This document shows, one piece after another, positions 18,883 to 26,235 of a DNA stretch of 64,000 bases. Both the position numbers and the translations under genes were made by a program. The stretch comes from Erythrobacter sp. AP23 (GTDB taxonomy: Bacteria > Pseudomonadota > Alphaproteobacteria > Sphingomonadales > Sphingomonadaceae), in the NCBI RefSeq assembly GCF_001542855.1, contig NZ_LNBY01000017.1, positions 558,001 to 622,000 of the forward strand. Reading direction: 5' to 3'. Every line of letters starts with the position of its first letter. Position 1 is the stretch's first letter. The notes beneath the pieces were generated by a model that was not told the origin of the DNA, made no database searches, and saw only the letters and a program-made list of their open reading frames with translations.

Positions 18883-19296
18883 CTACTGATCCACGCCTTT
18901 CACCTTGCCCCATTGGCGCGCGGCGGTGTAGCCGAGGTAGCCGGTGCCGAAGAGAGCGTAGAGCGCTTCGGGCAAGGCGGCCAGATAGCCGGTCATGCCT
19001 TCGCCTATGGCGCGGGCGGCGCCGGGATCGAAGGCGGCGATCACGCCCATCGGCACGCTGAAAAGGATCAGCGCATACATGACGTAGAGGAAGCTCGGCC
19101 GTGCGCGGCTGGTCCACGGGTCGCGGCTCTGCGCCTCGGCGACTATGGCCGACAGTCGCGCCTCGATCTGCTTGAGGTCCTGCGTGCCCTCGAGCGCGAG
19201 CAGTTCGAGCTTGGCCTTGGCGCGCGCTTCCTTGTCTGGGATCACCTTGTCGATGATCGAGGCGATTGGGCCGATAAGCGATTCGAGTAGAGGCAT
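18883..19296 (-). CDS. 3-TM holin of the gene-transfer-agent type
   Basis: A 137-residue small membrane protein. An N-terminal amphipathic segment (MPLLESLIGPIASIIDKVIPD) and a charged helix (KEARAKAKLELLALEGTQDLKQIEARL) are followed by RDPWTSRARPSFLYVMYALILFSVPMG and further hydrophobic stretches. The -DPWTSRARPSF- block before the membrane segments is characteristic of the holin family linked to gene-transfer-agent or phage release. The ATG at 19296 follows GGAGACG. No capsid, portal or lysin gene is near, so this is an isolated copy. Confidence 0.65.
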   Translation of the reverse strand: MPLLESLIGPIASIIDKVIPDKEARAKAKLELLALEGTQDLKQIEARLSAIVAEAQSRDPWTSRARPSFLYVMYALILFSVPMGVIAAFDPGAARAIGEGMTGYLAALPEALYALFGTGYLGYTAARQWGKVKGVDQ

Positions 19297-19380
19297 GAGG
19301 CGTCTCCGGTTGGAAGGCGCGAATCGGGTAACCAAAATGGTTCATGTAGGAAATCCGTTTCTCCCCTGCCGCCACGCATG

Positions 19381-19416
19381 AAAAAGGGCGGCCGGGCCTG
19401 CGTTCCCGACCGCCCC
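19381..19416 (-). terminator. intrinsic terminator of the secreted Gly/Ser-rich protein gene
   Basis: Read on the minus strand, GGGCGGTCGGG and CCCGGCCGCCC form a stem of about ten pairs with one mismatch, followed directly by TTTTT. It lies 30 nt after the stop of the gene that ends at 19446. Confidence 0.8.
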
Positions 19417-19445
19417 GTCGCACCGGTCACCCGGTGCTTTCTCGC

Positions 19446-20297
19446 TTACTCGGTGGTAGAATTCGCAGGCGGTCGCGAGGTCGAGCCCGTGGCCGAGCCT
19501 TCACCCATAACGAGGGCGTTGCCGCTGGCGGCGAGGTTCGCCGCCGGGACTGCAAACTGCCGACCCTTGGCTTCGACAATCACCTGTTCGACACGACCGC
19601 GCGAGTCGCTGACGAGCTGCCGGACCTTGCCCACGGGCGCGCCTTGCGGCGAGATCACCGGCATGCCCGGCATCACGGCGAAGGCGCCATTGCCAGAAGC
19701 GGCACCGCTTCCGGCGGCAGCGAGCATGCCGTTGGCCAGGCCGGCTGAACCATTGCCCTCGGCCGATCCGCTGCCATTGCCCGAGGCTGAGAGGCTATCG
19801 GCTTGTGACACGACATTACCGGCGCGCTCTCGCGCAGCGCCGACGGCGGGCGTCGCGAGGTTGCGAACGGTCGAGACGCCGTCACGCGCCCGGCCGACAC
19901 CCTGTCCCGCGAGGTCGCGTACGGCATCGGTGCCGACCAACTGCGCATTGGCACTGCCCGAGCCCGAGGCATTTCCGCTACCGGATGCAGAGCCGTTGGC
20001 AGAGCCGAGCGGGGTGCCGAGCACCTGGTCGGTGGTCGCCGTGACGCCCGTGTCGAGCGAACGATCGAGCGATACTTCGCCCGAGCGGCGATCGACATTC
20101 TGGCTGCCTCGCGTGCTGGCTTCGCCGCGCAGCGTGCCGCGGGTTGTCGAGCGCAGCGTTCCGGTCGCGCTCTGCGTGATCGGGCCGATACTGCCGGTAA
20201 CCTGGCCAAGGCCCGAGCCCGAAAGCAGCTGGGCATGGGCGGCAGGTGCTGCGGCGATGGCCGTGGCGGCTGCGGCAGAGAGAAGAAGCTTGTTCAT
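19446..20297 (-). CDS. secreted low-complexity Gly/Ser/Asn-rich protein
   Basis: A 283-residue exported protein. The signal peptide is MNKLLLSAAAATAIAAAPA-AHA (cleavage about residue 22). The mature part is rich in Gly, Ser, Ala and Asn with repeats such as NGSASGSGNASGSGSANAQ. It includes regularly spaced Arg- and Thr-rich segments and ends with a PRC-barrel-like stretch (VISPQGAPVGKVRQLVSDSRGRVEQVIVEAKGRQF). No enzymatic motif is visible; an envelope or surface-associated structural role is inferred. The start after AGGAAAGG is at 20297. Upstream lies the shared GGATTAA-N15-CGTT promoter-like motif and a 5'UTR hairpin. Confidence 0.65.
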   Translation of the reverse strand: MNKLLLSAAAATAIAAAPAAHAQLLSGSGLGQVTGSIGPITQSATGTLRSTTRGTLRGEASTRGSQNVDRRSGEVSLDRSLDTGVTATTDQVLGTPLGSANGSASGSGNASGSGSANAQLVGTDAVRDLAGQGVGRARDGVSTVRNLATPAVGAARERAGNVVSQADSLSASGNGSGSAEGNGSAGLANGMLAAAGSGAASGNGAFAVMPGMPVISPQGAPVGKVRQLVSDSRGRVEQVIVEAKGRQFAVPAANLAASGNALVMGEGSATGSTSRPPANSTTE

Positions 20298-20316
20298 GGC
20301 GTTTTCCTTTCCTCTT

Positions 20317-20347
20317 GCAGGCACCTGGACGGGGGTATTGTGCCTGC
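20317..20347 (-). promoter_or_regulatory. 5'UTR hairpin of the Gly/Ser-rich protein gene
   Basis: On the minus strand GCAGGCAC and GTGCCTGC form a perfect 8-bp stem around a 15-nt loop, ending a few bases before the AAGAGGAAAGG Shine-Dalgarno. A hairpin with the same GCAGG...CCTGC ends sits at the same place in the leader of the gene starting at 23367. Confidence 0.5.
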
Positions 20348-20358
20348 TTCGAAAGGGA

Positions 20359-20384
20359 AACGGATGGGTTGCGCGGCTTAATCC
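20359..20384 (-). promoter_or_regulatory. ECF-type promoter candidate GGATTAA-N15-CGTT (copy A)
   Basis: Reading on the minus strand, GGATTAA is followed after exactly 15 nt by CGTTTC. The start codon lies about 60 nt downstream. A GAAAAAATT tract lies just upstream, like an UP element. The same motif and spacing occur before the S8 protease gene and before the gene starting at 23367. Confidence 0.6.
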
Positions 20385-20402
20385 GCAACTCGATAATTTT
20401 TT

Positions 20403-21623
20403 CTAGCGGCCCTTGCAGGAGCCACAGACAAGCCCGCGCCCATAGACGGGATCCGCGCCTTTCTTGCCCAGATCCTCGGCTTCGCCGTCAAGAGCCGTGC
20501 GCCAATTCCGCCCTGCGCCGATCGCCCGCGCCAGCCGCGCGGCGACCAGCGGCGTCGCGAAGGAGGTTCCGCGCAGCTCGATCCGCTTGCCCTTCGCGTT
20601 GAACCCACGAATGTCGGCCCCTGGCGCGGCATAGTCGAGATGCAGCGCGCGACCCGCCTCGATCAGCGCGCGGCGCTTGCCGTCGACCGCGGTCACAGCC
20701 ACCACGCCGTTATAGCTCGCCGGATAGGCTGGCGGGGCGGCGGGGCCATCGTTGCCGACCGCCGCGACCACCACGACGCCGCGCTTGCGCGCCCCTGCAA
20801 TCGCGCGCTCGAGCACCGGGTTTTTCGGGCCGACGAGGCTGATCGTCACGACGCGGCTGCCTTCGCCTACCAGCCAGCCGAGCCCGCGCGCAATTGCGAG
20901 CGCGTTGCCGCCAGCCTTGTCGGTGCCATAGACATCGGCCACGCGGATCGGCCCCGAATGCTGCGAGGCGAGCAGCGAGGCGACCGCGCTGCCGTGATTG
21001 CTTGGATAGGGTGCACCTTGCGCAAAACCGCGCGTGGCGGCGACCGGCACCGCTCTGCCCGGTGCGCCATCGATCATGCCCACTGCCGCACCGCGTGTGC
21101 CACTGCCCGCGGCTGCAAAGGCAAGCGGCACGGCACCCGTGTCACCTGACTGGAAATGGAGATTGTCCGGCGCGATCGTTGCGGAAGGCAGCGCCAGCGC
21201 CAAGGCGCGCTCGGCCTCGCCAAGGTTCAGTCCCGAGGGTACACGCAGCCGCGTGACGGACATCCTGAGTTCGGGCACCGGAACGGTTTCCAGAACGGCG
21301 AAACCAGCCGCACCGGCTTGCGCCAATTGGCCCGCTTCGGCATCGAGCAATAGCAGTTCGCCGCGTCGCGCGGGCTCGCCACGGGCATCGAGCGCGATCG
21401 AATCGCGATTGCGGCGGACCAGCCGGTCGATGTTGCGCAAGCGGTCGCGCGCCAGTTCGCGCGCGGTCCGGCTGGTGCGGTCGAGCGTCTCGTCGGCGAA
21501 TTCGCCGACCTGTCCCAATACGTCGCCCACGCGCGGAGCCTGCACGCTGGGGAGTGCGACTTGCGCGGCAAGCGGAGCGGCCAGTGCCGCCAAAACCAAG
21601 GAAATCAGGGAAATTCTGAGCAT
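20403..21623 (-). CDS. exported subtilisin-like (S8) serine peptidase
   Basis: A 406-residue protein with a signal peptide (MLRISLISLVLAALAAPLAAQ). A pro-region of about 150 residues is followed by the S8 domain. The catalytic triad is visible: Asp in AVGMIDGAPG, His in YPSNHGSAVASLL and Ser in LRGTSFATPLVAARLA. The oxyanion Asn lies in VVVAAVGNDGPAAPPAYPA. It is probably periplasmic or secreted. The gene is divergent from the ECF sigma gene, with only 33 nt between starts. Its promoter-like GGATTAA-N15-CGTT motif overlaps the start of the sigma coding region. A role in the same envelope response is inferred. Confidence 0.85.
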   Translation of the reverse strand: MLRISLISLVLAALAAPLAAQVALPSVQAPRVGDVLGQVGEFADETLDRTSRTARELARDRLRNIDRLVRRNRDSIALDARGEPARRGELLLLDAEAGQLAQAGAAGFAVLETVPVPELRMSVTRLRVPSGLNLGEAERALALALPSATIAPDNLHFQSGDTGAVPLAFAAAGSGTRGAAVGMIDGAPGRAVPVAATRGFAQGAPYPSNHGSAVASLLASQHSGPIRVADVYGTDKAGGNALAIARGLGWLVGEGSRVVTISLVGPKNPVLERAIAGARKRGVVVVAAVGNDGPAAPPAYPASYNGVVAVTAVDGKRRALIEAGRALHLDYAAPGADIRGFNAKGKRIELRGTSFATPLVAARLARAIGAGRNWRTALDGEAEDLGKKGADPVYGRGLVCGSCKGR

Positions 21624-21656
21624 CGGTTGCGTTCTTTGTCCCAATTCGCATTAAGC

Positions 21657-22196
21657 ATGGATGAAACGGGTGGGGTCATCCGTTTAATCCACGGAAGGCA
21701 GAAGACGCTGAACCCATCGTTCGAGCAGGATTTGCTGGCAATGCTGCCCCGGCTGCGACGTTTCGCAGTCGGCCTGTGCGGCAATCCGACCGACGGTGAC
21801 GATCTCTGCCAGATGAGTATCGAGCGCGCGCTCGCCAATCGCGACAAGTGGCAGGATGGCACGCGGCTCGACAGTTGGATGTATCGGATCATGCGCAATC
21901 TCTGGATCGACGAAGGCCGGGCGACCACCCGCCGCCGCGAAACATTCGTGGCCGAGGAGGCAGGCTTGTCAGTCGGCAGCGAAGGTGCGCAGGAATCGGC
22001 TGTCGAACTGTCGATGGTCGACCGCGCGATGCAGGAATTGCCACCCGACCAGCGCGAAGCCGTGCTGCTGGTGATGGTCGAGGGCTATGCCTACAAAGAG
22101 GCGGCCGAGATCGTCGGCTGCCCCGTCGGCACGCTCAATTCGCGGCTCGTGCGCGGGCGCGACGCGCTGCTCGAATTGCTGGGAGAGAAGGCATGA
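21657..22196 (+). CDS. ECF-family RNA polymerase sigma factor
   Basis: A 179-residue group-4 sigma factor with only regions 2 and 4. Region 2 is recognised in LLAMLPRLRRFAVGLCGNPTDGDDLCQMSIERALAN and SWMYRIMRNLWIDEGR (region 2.3-2.4). Region 4 reads MQELPPDQREAVLLVMVEGYAYKEAAEIVGCPVGTLNSRLVRGRDALLELL. The ATG at 21657 gives a short basic N-terminal lead; a slightly later start is possible because little promoter space remains. It overlaps the anti-sigma gene by 4 nt (ATGA). The neighbouring genes share a promoter-like motif that it may recognise. Confidence 0.9.
   Translation: MDETGGVIRLIHGRQKTLNPSFEQDLLAMLPRLRRFAVGLCGNPTDGDDLCQMSIERALANRDKWQDGTRLDSWMYRIMRNLWIDEGRATTRRRETFVAEEAGLSVGSEGAQESAVELSMVDRAMQELPPDQREAVLLVMVEGYAYKEAAEIVGCPVGTLNSRLVRGRDALLELLGEKA
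21665..21690 (-). promoter_or_regulatory. ECF-type promoter candidate GGATTAA-N15-CGTT (copy C, S8 protease)
   Basis: On the minus strand GGATTAA, a 15-nt spacer and CGTTTC lie about 42 nt before the S8 protease ATG at 21623. The element is inside the first codons of the divergent sigma gene. Transcription from it would run antisense to the sigma start. Confidence 0.6.
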
Positions 22197-22885
22197 CCAT
22201 CTCGCAGGAAGATATAGCCGCCTATGTCGATGGCGAGCTTTCGAGCGAGCGCGAGGCGAAAGTGGCCGCCGCGGTCGCTGCCGATCCCGAACTGCAGCGT
22301 CAGGTCGACGCTCATCGGGCGCTTAAGGCCAGGCTGTCGGGGCACTTCGCCCCGATTGCCGAAGAGCCGGTACCCGAGGCGCTGGCAGCACTGCTGACGC
22401 CCAAGCCGGCCGAGGTCGTCGATTTCACGGCCGCGCGCGAGAAGCGCCAGGCGCGGCACACGCTGCCGCGGTGGAGCTGGATTGCCGGACCGGCGATTGC
22501 CGCCACGCTGGCGCTGGCGTTGTTCCTGCCGCGCGGCGGTGCACCCGAAGGCTATGCCGATCCGCAGCTTGCCGGCGTGCTCGACAGCCAGCTCGTGGCC
22601 GAACAGCAGCCGGGTGCCGATACGCGCATCCTGCTCAGCTTCCGCGACGGCGACGGCGATTTCTGTCGCGCCTTCAGCGGCAGCGAGGGCAGTGGGATTG
22701 CGTGCCGGGATGCGACGGGCTGGAAGCTCGAGGCGTTGGGCGAGGGCTCGGATGGTGCCGCAACCGACTATCGCATGGCCGGCGCGAGCGAGGGCGACAT
22801 TCTCGAGCGCGCCCAGCAGATGGCCGATGGCCCCGCGCTCGATGCGACGGCTGAGGAAGAAGCGCGAGCCAGCGGCTGGCGCTGA
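22193..22885 (+). CDS. transmembrane anti-sigma factor
   Basis: A 230-residue protein coupled to the sigma gene by a 4-nt overlap. The N-terminal cytoplasmic domain (ISQEDIAAYVDGELSSEREAKVAAAVAADPELQRQVDAHRALKARL) is the usual anti-sigma helical fold, but it has no Cys, so it is not a zinc-binding ZAS form. One membrane helix follows (about residues 96-112, GPAIAATLALALFLP), then a periplasmic domain with a few Cys that could sense the envelope. It probably holds the sigma factor at the membrane until released by proteolysis or a conformational signal. Confidence 0.85.
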   Translation: MTISQEDIAAYVDGELSSEREAKVAAAVAADPELQRQVDAHRALKARLSGHFAPIAEEPVPEALAALLTPKPAEVVDFTAAREKRQARHTLPRWSWIAGPAIAATLALALFLPRGGAPEGYADPQLAGVLDSQLVAEQQPGADTRILLSFRDGDGDFCRAFSGSEGSGIACRDATGWKLEALGEGSDGAATDYRMAGASEGDILERAQQMADGPALDATAEEEARASGWR

Positions 22886-22930
22886 TCCGCGCTGCCTCGT
22901 GCGGCAATCCCTCCCATACCCGACAAGAAG

Positions 22931-22960
22931 AAGGACCGGCGCCAGGGAGCGCCGGTCCTT
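22931..22960. terminator. strong hairpin after the sigma/anti-sigma operon
   Basis: AAGGACCGGCGC and GCGCCGGTCCTT form a perfect 12-bp stem around the loop CAGGGA, between the convergent anti-sigma gene and the gene that ends at 23023. T-runs are weak on both sides, but the symmetrical AAGG/CCTT ends fit a bidirectional terminator. Confidence 0.75.
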
Positions 22961-23022
22961 CGCGTTTGGCGACCATCCGGAGGGGGGAGGGACGGGACGG
23001 GTCGCCGGGAGGACTGGGAATA

Positions 23023-23367
23023 TCAGTTTACGATATGGACAGTGCCCTGGCGATAGCCGCGCTTGGCCATGTCGTGGACATAGTCCTCACGCTCGTGCTT
23101 GAGTTCGTGCGCATATTCCGACCAGGCATCGCGCTGGTCTTCGATATCGCTGGCGCGGCGCAAGTCGCTGGTCAGCTCTTTCTGCGCTTCGACCACATCG
23201 ATGCGATAGTCGAACCACAGGCTGTTCTCGATACCCGCGATCGGGCTGGTGAGGATCAGGTCTTCCTCGGCGCGCGCGACCTGCTCTTCGTAGAGCATGG
23301 GGATTGCTGCGCTTACGGCGCCGGCCATGCCGAGCGCGATCAGCGGGAGGATTGTCTTCGTCTTCAT
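23023..23367 (-). CDS. small exported helical protein
   Basis: A 114-residue protein with a signal peptide (MKTKTILPLIALGMAGAVSA) and a highly charged helical mature part (LYEEQVARAEEDLIL, RRASDIEDQRDAWSEYAHELKHEREDYVHDMAKRGY). No family recognised. A periplasmic or envelope role is inferred from the signal sequence. An AAGGAG precedes the ATG at 23367. Its promoter region carries the third copy of the GGATTAA-N15-CGTT motif and a leader hairpin like that of the Gly/Ser-rich protein gene, tying it to the sigma cluster. Confidence 0.6.
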   Translation of the reverse strand: MKTKTILPLIALGMAGAVSAAIPMLYEEQVARAEEDLILTSPIAGIENSLWFDYRIDVVEAQKELTSDLRRASDIEDQRDAWSEYAHELKHEREDYVHDMAKRGYRQGTVHIVN

Positions 23368-23386
23368 GGCTTTTCTCCTTCATGGC

Positions 23387-23408
23387 GCAGGCGGCATCGA
23401 CCACCTGC
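23387..23408 (-). promoter_or_regulatory. 5'UTR hairpin of the exported helical protein gene
   Basis: On the minus strand GCAGGTGG pairs with CCGCCTGC (one G-U) around a 6-nt loop, ending shortly before the GAAGGAG Shine-Dalgarno. It matches the position and ends of the hairpin at 20317-20347. Confidence 0.5.
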
Positions 23409-23418
23409 TTGAAGGGGG

Positions 23419-23444
23419 AACGGATCGTACGCCGGCTTTAATCC
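23419..23444 (-). promoter_or_regulatory. ECF-type promoter candidate GGATTAA-N15-CGTT (copy B)
   Basis: On the minus strand GGATTAA, 15 nt and CGTTCC, with GAAAAAATT upstream, about 52 nt before the start at 23367. It is the third copy within 3.1 kb with identical spacing. Confidence 0.6.
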
Positions 23445-23497
23445 GACTGTGACGAAATTTTTTCGCGCGCCGGTAAGAGCGAGAGGTATTCGCCTAG

Positions 23498-23866
23498 TCA
23501 GGCGGACCTTCGTACAAGCCAGCGCTGCAATCGCGGCCGGTATCGCAGGAACGCGCGGTACATGCGCTTGAGCATGCGCAGGACGATACGGTTCTTCGCA
23601 ACAAGGCCAAGCGGTCGCAGCATCGGGATCGCGCGCCACATCGCAGCGAAGGCGGCGGCTCCGGAGAGCAGCTTTCCGTTCTCCCAGGCGTGGAACCGCG
23701 CAAGCAGTTCTGCGCGGTCGACGGGGCAGATCGCATTCTCGCCTTCGGCAATATCGACGAAGGCGATGTTGTCGCGGCGGTCGAGGCGGCGCATGATTGC
23801 GATCTCGCGCCGGCACAGCGGGCAGGCGCCATCGAACCATACCGTTACGCGATTCGCTTGCGTCAC
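23498..23866 (-). CDS. DCC-family thiol-disulfide oxidoreductase-like protein (DUF393)
   Basis: A 122-residue protein with the family signature VWFDGACPLCRREIAIMRRLD (DxxCPLC, a redox-type CxxC). NIAFVDIAEGENAICPVDR and HAWENGKLLSGAAAFAAMWRAIP follow, also typical. The start appears to be GTG at 23866. The biological substrate is not established for the family. The 275 nt upstream, to the divergent DUF3422 gene, contain only a doubtful 32-codon frame and no recognised element. Confidence 0.85.
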   Translation of the reverse strand: MTQANRVTVWFDGACPLCRREIAIMRRLDRRDNIAFVDIAEGENAICPVDRAELLARFHAWENGKLLSGAAAFAAMWRAIPMLRPLGLVAKNRIVLRMLKRMYRAFLRYRPRLQRWLVRRSA

Positions 23867-24141
23867 GTTCAGGACAGCGCGTCGAAGAATTGGGCGGAGG
23901 CCGAAACCGAGAGCCTAGACCGCCGTGATGGCTGCCACCGCTTGATTAGCTTGCGCATAGAGTTCATTTGGTTGCCCTGAGCATGCGACGCGACCGAAGA
24001 ACCTAAACGGCAGGCGGCACGGGATGGTTCCGCCCTACCGCCCGTTCGCAGATGAGGGTGAACCCCGGCCCGAAACAGAAAGTTAGGCGCAAGGACCGTT
24101 CCCGGGATCGTTGCCACGTATCGCCTGTGGGCAGAATCCCT

Positions 24142-25467
24142 ATGTGTTTCCCCGCAGCCCGCGATGATGTAACGCTACGGTCCGTGGAGTTCCTCGAGCA
24201 TCCCCTGCGCCGCGAGCTGGTGCGCGAAATGCACCTGCGCCGGTTCGCGCCGGTCGCGGCGCCCGCCAGTCTGGTCCAGATGGTTTCGCTCGTCGAGGAA
24301 GAGCTCCGCGAAGCCGAAACCACCCGGCTTACCGAGCTCGCCCGGACCCATGGTGGCACGTTCGATCCGGAAGCGCGACACGCCATGATCGCGCTGAACG
24401 AAAATCTCACCTTTCTGTGGGAGCGGCATACCGAGGCGACCACGCTGACGGTCATTTCGCACGAGGGGCAAAGCAGCGGCTTCGAGGAAGCCTCGAAATG
24501 GCTGCTCGATTGGCCCGGTGTGGTCGTGCGGGCGACGAAGATCTTCGTGGAGCGCGACGCAAAGCGGGCCCGCAAACTGCTGCCCGAAATGGAATTCGAA
24601 ACCGAAGATCTGGTGTGCTGCGCGGTCAATGCAGGGGTCACCATCTGGTCGGATTTCCGGATTCGCGATGACGGCTTTGGCCGGCTGCTACTGACGGCTG
24701 GAGATGCGAGGCCGGGTGAACTGGGGCGGATCATCCAGCGCTTGCAGGAACTCGGCAATTACCGGAACCTCGCCTTGCTGGGACTACCCGAGGTACGACG
24801 GTTGATGCCCGAACTCAGCGCACTCGAGGCGCGCCTTGCCGAGGAATCGGCGCAATTGGGCGAGGACAATCGCAGGGGCGATGACCAGCTGCTTAGCGAC
24901 CTGTCGTTGCTTTCCGCCGAGCTGGCGCGCATCCGCGTGGCCAGCGGATACCGGTTGAGTGCCAGCGGAGCCTATGCCCAGATCGCAATGGACCGGCTCG
25001 AAAGCCTCTGCGTTCGTCCGCACGAGGGCTATCAGGACCTGACCGAATTCACCGAAAGGCGGCTTGTTCCGGGTATGCGCACTTGCGAGAGCTTTGTCGA
25101 AAGGCTGCGGCGTCTGTCCGAACGCAGCGGCGATGCGATCGCCCTGCTCAACACCAGGATCGATACGCGGATCAAAGCGCAAAACCTGGATCTGCTGCGT
25201 TCGATGGAAAGCAGCTTCAACCTCCAGCTTCGTTTGCAGAACCTGGTCGAGGCCCTGTCGGTCATCGCCGCAAGCTATTATTTCATTGGGCTCGTAGCCT
25301 ATGTTCTCAAGGGTGCTGCAGCGTTCCCGGACGGTGACAGGATCGATCTTGCGCTTGCGATCGCCACGCCGATCGTCGTCCTGGCGATGTATCTTCTGGT
25401 CGGGCAGATCAGAAAACGGGTCATCGGGGAAACCGAAGGTGCCGCAAAGAGTTCTTCCAAGGATTAG
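24142..25467 (+). CDS. DUF3422 family membrane-anchored protein
   Basis: A 441-residue protein of a conserved but uncharacterised proteobacterial family. The soluble N-terminal part includes LEHPLRRELVREMHLRRF, WERHTEATTLTVISH and SDFRIRDDGFGRLLLTA. The helical middle contains ARTHGGTFDP-like and coiled segments (residues about 225-330). Two C-terminal membrane helices follow (IAASYYFIGLVAYVLKGAAAF and LALAIATPIVVLAMYLLVGQI). A basic tail ends it. The ATG at 24142 is the best start; ATG 24052 would add a basic stretch without a Shine-Dalgarno. No function is assigned. Confidence 0.75.
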   Translation: MCFPAARDDVTLRSVEFLEHPLRRELVREMHLRRFAPVAAPASLVQMVSLVEEELREAETTRLTELARTHGGTFDPEARHAMIALNENLTFLWERHTEATTLTVISHEGQSSGFEEASKWLLDWPGVVVRATKIFVERDAKRARKLLPEMEFETEDLVCCAVNAGVTIWSDFRIRDDGFGRLLLTAGDARPGELGRIIQRLQELGNYRNLALLGLPEVRRLMPELSALEARLAEESAQLGEDNRRGDDQLLSDLSLLSAELARIRVASGYRLSASGAYAQIAMDRLESLCVRPHEGYQDLTEFTERRLVPGMRTCESFVERLRRLSERSGDAIALLNTRIDTRIKAQNLDLLRSMESSFNLQLRLQNLVEALSVIAASYYFIGLVAYVLKGAAAFPDGDRIDLALAIATPIVVLAMYLLVGQIRKRVIGETEGAAKSSSKD

Positions 25468-25538
25468 GCTGGGATTTGCCCGACAATGCGTCTATGTTCC
25501 GGTCGATGAATGGGGAATTGGGTTTAGGAGAGGAATGG

Positions 25539-26123
25539 ATGAGAAAATCTCGTGTTCTTACTGGTGGTTTCGCGCTTGCGTGTCTCGTCGCAACTGCTGG
25601 CTGCGGTAGCCGCGCCGACGAAGAACCGGCCGAGCCGGTTGCCGCTCCGGAACCTGCCGCGGCCGAAACCGAAGCCACGCCTCCTCCCGCTCAGGAGCCG
25701 GAAGTCGAGCCGAACGGTAACGTCATCGAAATCCAGATGCTGACCCGCGATCCCGACGGCAGCGGCATGCAGGTATTCAAGCCGCGCCTGATCACGGCGC
25801 AGGTCGGCGACACGATCCGCTTCGTTCCCACCGACCCGACGCACCAGTCGTCATCGATTGCCGGGATGATCCCCGAAGGCACGCGTGGCTGGGAAGGCGA
25901 AATCAACCAACCGGTCGAATATGTCGTGCCCAAGCCCGGCATCTACGGCTATCAGTGCGTGCCGCATTATTCGGCGGGCATGATCGGCCTCATCATCGTC
26001 GAGGGCGAGGGTATGCTCGATAACCTCGAAGCGGCGCGTGCCGTGTCGCATCCCGGCCTTGCGGGCCGCGAATTCGGCGAGATTTTCGACGAGGCGGAAG
26101 CGCAGGGAATGCTCTCGCAGTAA
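25539..26123 (+). CDS. lipoprotein pseudoazurin (type 1 copper protein)
   Basis: A 194-residue exported protein with a lipobox (VATAGC, Cys about residue 22), so it is probably lipid-anchored in the periplasm. An acidic Ala/Pro linker (about 25-65) leads to the cupredoxin domain: VIEIQMLTRDPDG, VGDTIRFVPTDPTHQSS (first His ligand), GMIPEGTRGW and YGYQCVPHYSAGMIG (Cys, His and Met ligands). That is the full pseudoazurin copper set. The domain carries single electrons between redox partners. It sits beside the photosynthesis cluster edge, separated from hemA by one gene on the opposite strand. Confidence 0.9.
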   Translation: MRKSRVLTGGFALACLVATAGCGSRADEEPAEPVAAPEPAAAETEATPPPAQEPEVEPNGNVIEIQMLTRDPDGSGMQVFKPRLITAQVGDTIRFVPTDPTHQSSSIAGMIPEGTRGWEGEINQPVEYVVPKPGIYGYQCVPHYSAGMIGLIIVEGEGMLDNLEAARAVSHPGLAGREFGEIFDEAEAQGMLSQ

Positions 26124-26149
26124 CGCGCAAACGCCATTTTATGGATAAG

Positions 26150-26187
26150 GGCCCGGACTTGCCGCAATCGGCATCTCCGGGCCTTTC
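26150..26187. terminator. bidirectional terminator after pseudoazurin
   Basis: GGCCCGGA and TCCGGGCC form an 8-bp stem, with a nested GCCG/CGGC hairpin in the loop, followed by TTTCTCGTTTCC on the plus strand. It lies between the convergent pseudoazurin gene and the small membrane-protein gene. Confidence 0.8.
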
Positions 26188-26235
26188 TCGTTTCCGCCGG
26201 ACCTGCCCCCACCGTAAGGGGAGCGAAAACGGCCT

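Noticed and set aside
23869..23967. 32-codon minus-strand frame before the DCC gene
   Set aside because: No Shine-Dalgarno, no conserved feature and an Arg/Ser-rich product; may be chance.
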